Source of the DNA: Rugalucina vietnamica
Taxonomy: Eukaryota; Mollusca; Bivalvia; Lucinida; Lucinidae
Assembly (NCBI GenBank): GCA_964017185.1
Contig: OZ024871.1
Location: 29,116,488-29,180,487, forward strand
Length of the DNA stretch: 64,000 nt
Direction of reading: 5' to 3'
Part shown: positions 11,663-20,580 of the stretch, one piece after another
Position numbering within the stretch: the stretch's first letter is position 1
Layout of the letters: each line of letters begins with the position of its first letter
The notes under the pieces: generated by a model
The model's database searches: none
Seen by the model: only the letters and a program-made list of their open reading frames with translations
Told to the model about the DNA's origin: nothing
Translations under genes and position numbers: made by a program

Positions 11663-12369
11663 TCCCTCGATGTAACCTCATAGTATTTTAATATTTCGTT
11701 CCAACTTATACGAAATACGCACTTGCGCCTTTTCTATACTTCTATCTCTCTTACAGAACGGAACGCTTTCGGCATTCTGACAGCGCTCAGTAGCACTTTC
11801 AAATGGTTGAAAGTTTTCAACGTTTTGCCCGATGTGAAGTATACGAGCCATTCTGACGGTATGAATCAAGATTCGCATGCATGTCTTAAAATTGTACGGC
11901 GATTGAATTGAGTAATAGCTTAATTGTTTTATATTGCAGTTACTTACTTAACCATAACAAAAGTTAAAAGCATTCGCCGAATAATAATTGGCAAATAAAA
12001 CAATGCCAATGTCTTACTTCAGGGGTTTAGCGGTAAAACAGAATAAATCAACACTTCATTACTGTTTTGTTTGTTGTTCGCACATTGAGGCGTGGACATC
12101 GTATTGATGGTTAAGCATCCAATTAAGGCTAATATTATCTTGTTATTATTTTCACGCATCGTTAGAAACTTTCATACTGCGAGTTGGCTTTATATCCTTT
12201 GATGTCGGTCAAATAAATTGTAGATATTGCACAAACACACTCTCAAATTAACAGTTGAAAATTTCGTTCCATGGGGTTAGAAATAAATTTGAAATCTCTC
12301 AACTTTATACATTAACATTGTTTTCTTACGTCTGTGTCTCTAGTCTTCCGTACCTTAAGCCATTGCAAT

Positions 12370-12554
12370 GATTCAACTTAAAACTCACCTGAAAATATTA
12401 TGTTATCGATTTTTAATCTGTACCGTACCTTTAGCCATTTCCGATATATAGGCTACAGATACGGTACCGTATCTCTAGCCGCCAGGCTAGGGATACGGTA
12501 CCGTATCCCTAGCCCACAGGCTAAAGATACGGTACCGTATCCCTAGCCACTGCC
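12370..12554 (-). repeat. Right terminal inverted repeat of the 1.96-kb transposon
   Basis: Reverse complement of 10596-10780, ending AGCCACTGCC directly before the target duplication ATACTAAAT. Confidence 0.88.
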
Positions 12555-12659
12555 ATACTAAATAAATATTAAACGTGACCTACTTATAGTCCGGCAGGAA
12601 TATGGGATATTTTCACTGGACCTGGTAATCAGGTATAAAGTTTTTTTCTTCATGGATTT

Positions 12660-13230
12660 CCTTTACTATAGGCATTGTCCTTCAAGAATCTGACTGATGA
12701 CACTTTGTCATCATTGGGGGTTTTGAGAAATTGAGAAATTCAAGATGGCGTCCAATATGTCTGCCAAATACAGGGAGTTCAACTATAATTTTAGTAATAA
12801 TGATTTTAAAGTATTTCTGTGCTTATTTTGTCATCAAATCATGACTGATGATTAAAGGTGAAGCTTCACTCTTTGTAAGAAAGCTGTAAACATCAATCTT
12901 TTCAAGATGGCATCCAAAATGGCCGACAGACATATATTTTTCAACCAAATCATTTTTCACAATGACCTAAAAGTATTGTTGCGTTTATTTTAATGACATT
13001 TATAATGGGGGACAATTAAAGATGTAGCTTAATTCCTTTTTAGAAAGCTGTTGACATAAGATCTTTCAAGGTGGCATCCAAAATGGCTGCCAGAAATATG
13101 CGATTTTTCTTTAGTTTTCATGTCGGTGCAAAATTGGCAAAAAAAGGCCTGTGTATGATGATGCCATATATCTTTTAAGTCCATTAACAAGTGTTTTGCC
13201 TATATTTTAATGAATAAAAGCTTTGCTGCA
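12660..13230. repeat. Tandem repeat, ~175-bp unit, ~3 copies
   Basis: Three units each carry CAAGATGGC(G/A)TCCAA(A)ATGG or a close variant (near 12742, 12904 and 13067), preceded by GAAAGCTGT and followed by an AT-rich segment. Related units in inverted orientation are found at about 15.8-16.45 kb. Confidence 0.65.
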
Positions 13231-13689
13231 TCTCAATATCTAATGAAAAGTACAGATTTAACACAATAGAAGACTATATGTTCACAGTTCTAATATTGTA
13301 TTACTGAACATGAAATGACAAGTCGGAGAATATGATCCACGAATATATGGCTTCAATGTAATTGTATATTTAACACAAAGCAGTTATCGTTAGGCAATAA
13401 CTTCAACAGTAGCATAAACATAAACAGTGTAGCATAAGAGGTTGACAAAGATTTGTTAGCTTGTATATGTCTGTCCAATTTGATCAGAGTCTTTGCTTCA
13501 TACGTGGAAATCATAGTGACAATCTACTAAGCACACAGTGGGTACTTGTATGGTGTATAATGTCCAGGTTTCCATATTAATAAGTAATGCTCTGTATGAA
13601 TTGTTATATTCTTGCCAGACCAGATGCATCTTTTGAAAGTTACAATAAAGGGTCTGGTTTCCTGTCCACTAAGTGGTTTGACTCAAAAC

Positions 13690-14037
13690 TCAACTATAAT
13701 TGAGCCGCGACGTGAAAAAAAAACAGTCTTCGGGGTTTCCGACGAGGTCTGACACAGAAACAGCTTTAACTTGTAAATTTGCAATTGCTTTTAACTTAAT
13801 TTTACGTTGAGGTAAAGAAGACTTTATTAGAATAGAACTTCCACCAGAAGCTCTGGCACAATCCCAGTGGATGTGATTGTAAACATTAAAGCCTTTGAAA
13901 GTAAAGTTGTCAGTTTTCAGAAAAGTTTCTTGAAGACAGAAAACAGACGGTCCTAGAAGAGTTAAGTTTAACATTAATTCATCATAACGTGGTTTAATTC
14001 CACTGTATACATGCAATTCTTTGTTTATTCTTTCCAT
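13690..14037 (-). pseudogene. LINE endonuclease N-terminal fragment
   Basis: The stretch with YDELMLNLTLLGPSVFCLQE, TFLKTDNFTFKGF and SGGSSILIKSSLPQ matches the start of an APE-type endonuclease, with the catalytic Glu in LQETFL. The frame is lost after about 90 matching residues. The last ~20 codons are flanking repeat, and no RT follows, so the fragment is inactive. Confidence 0.7.
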
Positions 14038-14353
14038 TAAATAATTTTCAGAGAATTAAGAACTTGACCTTTCTTTATTATAAAAGACAGGAACCTACTT
14101 CCAGTATTGGTAATTCTTGGAAGATGCACTTTGCGAGGACTAGGAGGAGTGATATCCTCTTCCATGCTCTCACCAAGACAGTCATAGTAATTCTCAGATC
14201 TAAAGGGGTCTTAAGCCCCTTTAAGTATTTTCTCGGACAGAAGCTTCTGTTTTTTTCCTTTGCTGAGTGAGGTTTTGATGGTGGAAGAGGCTTTCCTCCA
14301 GCAGCTGAAGGTTTACCCCTTGCAGTTAGAGGCTTACCTTCTGCAGTTTTGCT

Positions 14354-14857
14354 CTACGGAGTGATTTGCACAGGGGGAGGATTGCCTCCTGCTAGTGCAG
14401 GGGATACTTTACCTCCTACAGTCTGGTTGGTACCAGAAGGGGCATCGCCTCCTGGATTTTTATGTTTTTTAGTCTGAACGTCGTATGTTTCATCAGTTTG
14501 CATCATGGCATCAACTAGTTTGACTTGTGTGCCAGCACTTTTTATGATGCTGGCGTAGTTCTTGTTTGTCATGGACGATTGCTATTCTACAATTTTTCGC
14601 GCTTCGAAGAAGGGCAGATTTCTTGTATATTTTATCTTAGGGAGCTCCTTTTCTTTGTGCCAAGTCGGACAGTCATGTGAAAAAGTTGGGTGTGGGCCAC
14701 TGCAGTTGACGCACTTTGCTGCTTTCTCAAAGTTGCCAAGGGTCGCAGGTTCTCCAGTCCGTCGGATGGGACTATAAACCAAGGTCCCGTCTCCATATGA
14801 CCTTAGCTGTTGGTGAGACGTTAAACCCCAATCAACCAACCTCTCCACAGTTTGCAC
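14354..14857 (-). pseudogene. LINE ORF1 (gag-like) with zinc knuckle, in-frame stop
   Basis: Two open segments (14582-14857 and 14354-14572) are in the same frame, separated only by TAG at 14582-14584 and three codons. The first has a knuckle CVNCSGPHPTFSHDC followed by ELPKIKYTRNLPFFEARKIV, the typical end of the gag zinc-knuckle region in Jockey/I-group ORF1. The second has NYASIIKSAG and a Pro/Gly-rich tail. ORF1 binds element RNA. Confidence 0.75.
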
Positions 14858-14914
14858 ATACTTTTTCCTGGTACATCTACTTTCATGATGGCCGAAAAAC
14901 TAGCTATTGTAACA

Positions 14915-15262
14915 TCATAGAGGATTTGGTAGGTATATCTCTACGTTGACAGATATATATGCTGCTTTTATTTTCTTTGGCAATATGGGCGTATTGAAAG
15001 TCAAAACGTAAGTGTTTGTTTGTTTGTTTGTTTGAGGACACCGTTTCTGCGAACGTGAATGTGTCGAATCTCTTTGACACCTTGAGTTTTCACCTTGAGA
15101 CTGCACGACTAAGAAGCGCGATACGTTCGAAGGTGATTGTGAAGTTGATTGTGTAATGGGCTGTCGAGTTGATGGTTCAGAATCCTAAGATTCATCCGAC
15201 TCTTCCGCGAATTTCTTACGCTTGGATGTAGTTTGTGACGATTGTTTATTCGAATCTCTCAT
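14915..15262 (-). pseudogene. LINE ORF1 N-terminal remnant
   Basis: The minus strand from 15262 reads a Ser/Lys-rich N-terminus (KQSSQTTSKRKKFAEESDES, then a stop). After a gap comes NTYVLTFNTPILPKKIKAAY and VEIYLPNPL, which resembles the segment just before the first zinc knuckle in Jockey/I gag proteins. Most of the RRM-like domain is missing, which implies an internal deletion around a (TTTG)n run at 15014-15034. Confidence 0.6.
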
Positions 15263-15800
15263 AATTAAATGGATGGATGATTCATCTCAAATGCACTCCG
15301 CCCTCCATTTAGCACTACAAGGGAACACATGAAATGAGCTTCCCAACTCAAAAGTGTTAGAAATACACAGAAATATACTCGTACAATCTTGATGCTTACA
15401 CGATTGACCCGTTGAGCCGCCGCCTTCTAGGAATGATAAAGATAGAAAGACGTTTATGGGCATATGGTAGGTATCAGGGACGATACTGAAAGACAGGACG
15501 AGAAAGCAAAAGGTATTCCTTGGGCTTGGCGCGACAAAGCCGATTGACCATACTCGAGTCCGCATGGCCTCCCGTCTAGCCGAAATCAGGGCCAAAGTGA
15601 TGTGTTGCATGCCGACTATTAACGTCAGCACAGCAGATACACTCAATCACCAGGATCCCTTAATCCAAACGACACGGGTCGCCGCTCATGGCAAACGAGC
15701 CGCTCCTCTATTCGAGCAGGTTTAATGGTTCCGCAAGAGGGGGTCGACCGGTCAATTCTAATGCGGGTCTGGCACAGGACGGAGGTTAATCATGTTTTGT
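15263..15800. other. GC-richer segment upstream of the LINE remnant, possible 5' UTR
   Basis: Base composition is more GC-rich than the surroundings up to about 15785. The open frame 15287-15646 (minus, 119 aa) resembles no known family. The position directly upstream of the ORF1 start suggests LINE 5' UTR (inference). Confidence 0.35.
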
Positions 15801-16450
15801 TTTTAATCATGCACCTTCTTGGACACAATTTTCTATGTAATGGCTGAGAAGTACTTATATCTGATGAGTCCATAATCTCCCTATTGTCAAAACTATTAAA
15901 CATCACAGACTTTCCACATTATGGCAGCCATCTTGGACATCATCTATGATTAACAATTGTTAATGCCAAGACTGTTGTCAACTTGAGTTAAAAGCACTAC
16001 GAGTGAATCCATAATTGCTATAAACAATATCACTGAAAATCAATATTCTGGCAGCCATCTTTGAAAACTATTGGCAATCAAATAAGAACCATATTGTGGC
16101 AGCCATCTTAAACATCGTGATTCAACGACAAATCTGTGAAATTATGACAGTCAGATATGGGAATGCGGACAGTTTTTATAGAAAACAATTTATGTTGATA
16201 TGCTAAATGCATTGTCAAACCTGTTAAAATTACCGAAAATCGATATTCTGGCAGCCTTCTTGGACACCATCTTTGATACACCAGTACATTCAGAATGACT
16301 ATGGTCAGATAAGTTGCTGTGTGCAATATGTGAAGGAAAAATGCATTTTTGATTCATTTACGGGGCGAAAAGTACCATTATATCCAAGCTTTGAATTTCT
16401 GGAAGACCTTTTGGACGCCATCTTGATTTTCTCCTATTCCCCAATGATAA
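15800..16450. repeat. Diverged tandem repeat with GGCAGCCATCTT motifs
   Basis: Units near 15921, 16047, 16096 and 16250 carry TGGCAGCC(A/T)TCTT with short spacers. They are the reverse orientation of the CAAGATGGC motif found at 12.7-13.1 kb. Confidence 0.5.
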
Positions 16451-16689
16451 CAAGGTGTCATCAGTTGGATTCTTTGAAGACAATGCCTAACCAACACGAA
16501 TCAGTAAAGAAAAAAAACTTTATACCTCATTACCAGGTCAAATTGATTTCCTGCTGGACTATTACCATCGGTTTATTTTGTTTGCTTTGTTTCTGTTTTC
16601 GTAGCCCATTTTAACATATTTGTTACAGTTTCGTCATCAGAAAGTTACTTTCCTCTGAGTGCTAAGGAAAAGCTTCACATTATTAAAAA

Positions 16690-16962
16690 GTGAAACTTGT
16701 CCGTGTAATATATACCCCCTTATACCCCACTTTTATATAGCAAAACTGGAGTATGCAGGGGTAAACCTATTTTTTTATACTTTTGGTCTAAACATAGATT
16801 GTGGGTACTCGTTAGAACCGCCTCAGAGAGAGGGGATCTAACGTGTACCCACATTCTATGTTTTCAGCAAAGATATTAAAAATGTCAAAATGTTCCAATT
16901 AAATGTTTAATTTTTATTGCTGAAAAAGTCTCTGCATATTGAATGGGCAAGTTTTCGTAATT
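16690..16962 (-). mobile_element. MITE copy 2 (GTGGGTAC family)
   Basis: Opposite orientation to copy 1. It begins CTTGTCCGTGTAATATATAC and ends ATGGGCAAGTTTTCGTAAT, with central GTGGGTACTCGTTAGAACCG and GTACCCACATTCTATG. Confidence 0.65.
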
Positions 16963-17120
16963 AGTAGGCAATAATCAGGAAAAGGCACAATCAGAAAGAA
17001 ATTCCCAATCCCAAAAATCGTGGGAAAAACCTAAATTGACAATTAGGTACTTATTCTAAGAAAACATATCGTAAGCCGAGTGAGCAGCTATTTCCCAATA
17101 GGCGGCCACTAAGCTACCCG
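16962..17120 (-). repeat. Dispersed ~160-bp repeat, second copy at 25.99 kb
   Basis: The reverse complement shares long runs with 25985-26155, for example GTGGCC(G/A)CCTATTGGGAAA, TAGCTGCTCA and CGGCTTACGA. The family is not recognised. Confidence 0.6.
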
Positions 17121-17309
17121 GACTTAACTAAAAATATGAAAACGAACATAAGGTTCAAACAGCAAAACATTTTATCATGAAAACATATAGAAATTAGTAT
17201 GTTCCATTGTTATGTTTTAAAGAGTTTTGAGAAGTTTGGGTCAATTTAAAAGTTTGTTGAGTTTGCCAAAAACCGGTGTGGCAAAAAAAAACATGTGGCT
17301 GTTTTACCT

Positions 17310-17435
17310 CAGGCGGTTCTAAAGTGTACACACAATGTTTTGAGCAAAAGTACTGGTATTAAACATTCAATATTTTTTCCAACGGAATTTTCGGCCTTTT
17401 TTAACTGCATGAGCAAGTTTTCGTAATGGAGTCAT
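17310..17435 (-). repeat. Fragment of the GTGGGTAC MITE family
   Basis: Retains GGCGGTTCTAAAGTGTACAC, the TTTTGAGCAAAA segment and the end GAGCAAGTTTTCGTAATGG. The other half is missing. Confidence 0.55.
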
Positions 17436-17887
17436 TGTAAAAAGCAGTTGTTTTTCCACTCTATCTAGTCCGAAATCAGCTTCAACAATGCGGTCATCTG
17501 CGACTGTACGACCCAGACTTTGCTTATTTTCTGTAATGCCGATTACATAAAACAAACCTATTCATGTCAGATGTTGTTACGCCAGAATAACGGGAAGCTG
17601 TCTATATTTGCCTGAATAATGCGCATGAGTTCATATTAGGTCAGATAAGAATTATAACTGAAGCAAACCAATGCAGATTCTGTCATATCGATGTCATATG
17701 TGCCACAAGGTCTTACGATTGCATATAATCCATATGCTTGACATGCTTATGTCGAAAGGAACGTGTAAGCTCTTTTAGATCAGGGCTTTATATTTTATTT
17801 ACACTTTACACTTTATTTCGATATCTCGATTTTTTAAATCACACGTCAGCTTCAAAACTAACTAGAAAAAGTGCCCTGAGAGGCACG

Positions 17888-18305
17888 TATACCCCCGGCT
17901 GGTAGCCACCAAGCCCCCTTCCCTACCCCGTGCCTAAACAACCCGGTACATGCTCACCCCTGACATTGAACATCACATCACCAACGAAAAACAGTACCCT
18001 TATCAAGTACATTTTAGAAACCACCAAGCCCCCTTCCCCATCCCCTACCAAAACAACCCGGCACATGCTCACCCCTGACATTGAACCTCACATCACCAAT
18101 GAAAGACAGTAACCTAATCAAGTACATTTTAGAAATAAGCAGTGTAAAGTACTTTACATACAAACATGGGGAAGTGTAGTTTTAGAATGACATATCTATT
18201 TTAGAGTGGTATACAGAGCTGACGTGTATACCCAATCTAGGACATAAGCGCGGACATTTTGGGTCAGGTCCTCAGTCCTAGATTGAAATGAGAGGAGAAT
18301 GTCAT

Positions 18306-18344
<39 letters not shown>

Positions 18345-19063
18345 TTAGATCTTGACCTCAGGTCCCACCCCCACCCCATGCATGGACCAGTGGGCCTAGC
18401 CCTTATGTGGTACCTATGTTGTGTTGTAAGCATGAACGCTTTCTAATGCATGGTTGTCAAGATATAGACACACAGAATATTAATCTTGGTAACTACTGTA
18501 TTTTATGTGTCCTAGATTTTGACCTCGAGCCCCACCCCTAGAGTTTGGTGCCATGGAATTTAATTCAACCCTAAAGGGTATCTATGATCCAAACAGGAAT
18601 ACATTCCTATAAGTATTTGTTAAGATATGAACTTAGAGATGAAAAAGCACTATGTAAATAGCACATTTTTAAGGTGACCTAGATTTTGACCTCTAGCCCC
18701 ACCCCCGGGCATGGACCCAAGGTCCGAACTGACAGAAACAAAGCAAACCCTATAGGGTACCTATGGTTAAAATATGAATGGTTTCTGATCACTGGTTCAT
18801 GAGATATACACCACCAGTGAAACTTAAACCAAAACTTCACAGAAACAAAGCAATCCCTATAGGGTACCTATGGTTAAAATATGAATGGTTTCTGATCATT
18901 AGTTCATGAGATATACACCACCAGAGAAACTTTAACAAAAACTTTGACATAAATTCCACGAACGTTCCGGAATAACGAACGAACTAACGAACGAACGAAC
19001 ATACGAACGGACGAACGGAAAAGCGAAAACTATATACCCGTCGGCATAAATGCCGGGGGTATA
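17888..19063. mobile_element. Hairpin-ended element with TATACCCCCGGC termini
   Basis: The left end TATACCCCCGGC (17888-17899) is inverted at the right end GCCGGGGGTATA (19052-19063). There it forms a hairpin with TATACCCGTCGGCA, preceded by an (AACG)n microsatellite (18972-19015). Inside are two units related to the 41-bp satellite of 37.1-39.0 kb (17945-18110), a poly(A) run and three diverged ~160-bp units with TTTGACCTC(G/T)AGCCCCACCC. This is the same plan as the elements at 3.4 kb and 34.9 kb. The second family member at 37.1-41.0 kb confirms it is a mobile family. Confidence 0.65.
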
Positions 19064-20580
19064 AATAGCTTGTTCCTGTGGACACTGGTCGCTACTCGGT
19101 CTACGAATTTACATCACGCACGCGGCACATTTCAAGTATTATTCGAATCACAGTCGTGCACTTAACACATATGAACCGTCTTGCTCAGCGGCATTCAATA
19201 AAAGTGTCACGGTTCTTAGCGAAATAAAATGTATTTAGATAGCAACCAGAGGATGTAAGGCATTATTATTGAACGTAGATAAAGTGACACGCGCTTACAC
19301 CGTTCTCGTTTTGTCGTTTCAAAGAACAGATTTTACATGTCAGATTTAATTTTGACAATGTCACTAAGTTTTAAATCTAGGTCAGCGACATAATGCTTTA
19401 GGCCTATTGCGCTAAAAATGACACTTGGCACTCGCATCAGTTAAACAAGGGGCACGTGGTCCTGGTAACACATATCTGAAACCTGGTATATATTCTTAAA
19501 GCCAGTAGAAACAATCTATTATCACTACGGTACATTTGGTAAAAATGATAATTCATCATCAATTTTAAAATTTCCAGAGACATTCATTACGTGTAATTCA
19601 GCCAATTTGAATTTTCTAACAAGCAACTTATTTGCACTAATCATTGAATTCGATGCGTTTTCTCAATAATTTTCTTGTTTTTATAACAGAATCAATATGC
19701 TATCTATTGAAAACTGCTCTATGAACTTTTAGGCATTTCTTTTTCAGGACCCATTGTTCAAAATTTCGTGAACTTAACGCTTTCGTTATGCCCTCAATAT
19801 GTGAGCGCAATGCAATGGATTCTCACAATTTTTTTAACAAAAAATAAGTTTTTCTTATCTAATATTCATGCTTGAAATTTTAACGAATCGTTAACTAACG
19901 ATGTCGTTAATTTTGAACAACTGGGCCCAGATAATTCTGTTTTGGCTAGCTCCCCATGTTGACCATAATACTGGTTCAGGTGGACCGAGGAACAGAATCT
20001 ACATAATCCAAAATCCAATTTGTACTACATGTAGTTAGTTACGCAGGACAGCTTTACTAAATGCGAACCTCGTTTGAGAATTCAGTTGCTCCCATGAACA
20101 AGAAATGACTTTCTAGAATTGGTCGACTGCTTTGCAAAGGCTTGTAGTCTCAAAGATTTTTTTTCTAAAAGCAGTGTTAGATGAAACAAAAATTGTGTCA
20201 CCATTTTTATCAAAATCCCTCATGCGGCTTTGTAGATGAGATAATTTTTCACCTTTTACAATGGTTGTTTCTCGTGGCTAGTCACGTGACCAAACTGCGA
20301 CAAAAAATAACTGGATTGGCTAAATTTTTACTCTTAAAACTTAACAAGTTTATTTCATTGAATGAATGAAAAGCATTTTGTTAGACTTCCTGCTTTATTA
20401 ACTTTACATAACACTTGTTTATATTTAACTTTTCTGTGTGTTTTGTTTTTATTTAGAATAAACATATTAATTACATCATATACAAACATTGTTATGTGAG
20501 CATCATTGATACATTCTATTATATACAGTCTTATTCTATCTGTGCATAGTGTCACTTAATAGTTCTAATTTACTAAAAGA
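19064..20580. other. Stretch without recognisable gene
   Basis: AT-rich sequence with no ORF above ~62 aa and no repeat I can pair elsewhere in the window. No promoter or RNA gene is evident. Confidence 0.4.

Larger units (their letters stand above)
10596..12554. mobile_element. Non-autonomous DNA transposon, 185-bp TIRs, 9-bp TSD
   Basis: Left (10596-10780) and right (12370-12554) ends are near-identical inverted repeats beginning GGCAGTGGCTAGGG. The element is bounded by a perfect 9-bp direct repeat ATACTAAAT (10587-10595 and 12555-12563). Each end holds three GATACGGTACCGTATC palindromes flanked by CTAG. The interior of about 1.6 kb has no ORF above ~66 aa, so no transposase. It carries a ~170-bp direct duplication and two simple repeats. 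A 9-bp duplication is typical of Mutator-like elements, but the superfamily is unproven. Confidence 0.88.
13690..15262 (-). mobile_element. Decayed Jockey/I-type non-LTR retrotransposon fragment
   Basis: On the minus strand from the right: an ORF1 with a Ser/Lys-rich N-terminus, an RRM-like end and a zinc knuckle, then the first ~80 residues of an endonuclease, then abrupt loss at 13690. The piece is in several frames with stops and at least one internal deletion. The junction at about 13705 continues into GAGCCGCGACGTGA, a motif also found at the end of the hairpin MITE at 29.55 kb. Confidence 0.7.

Noticed and set aside
11493-11681. Ser/Ile/Tyr/Leu repeat ORF
   Set aside because: It is the (GATA)n microsatellite read in frame.
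15287-15646. 119-aa minus-strand ORF
   Set aside because: No recognisable family, in a presumed LINE 5' UTR; open by chance or antisense.
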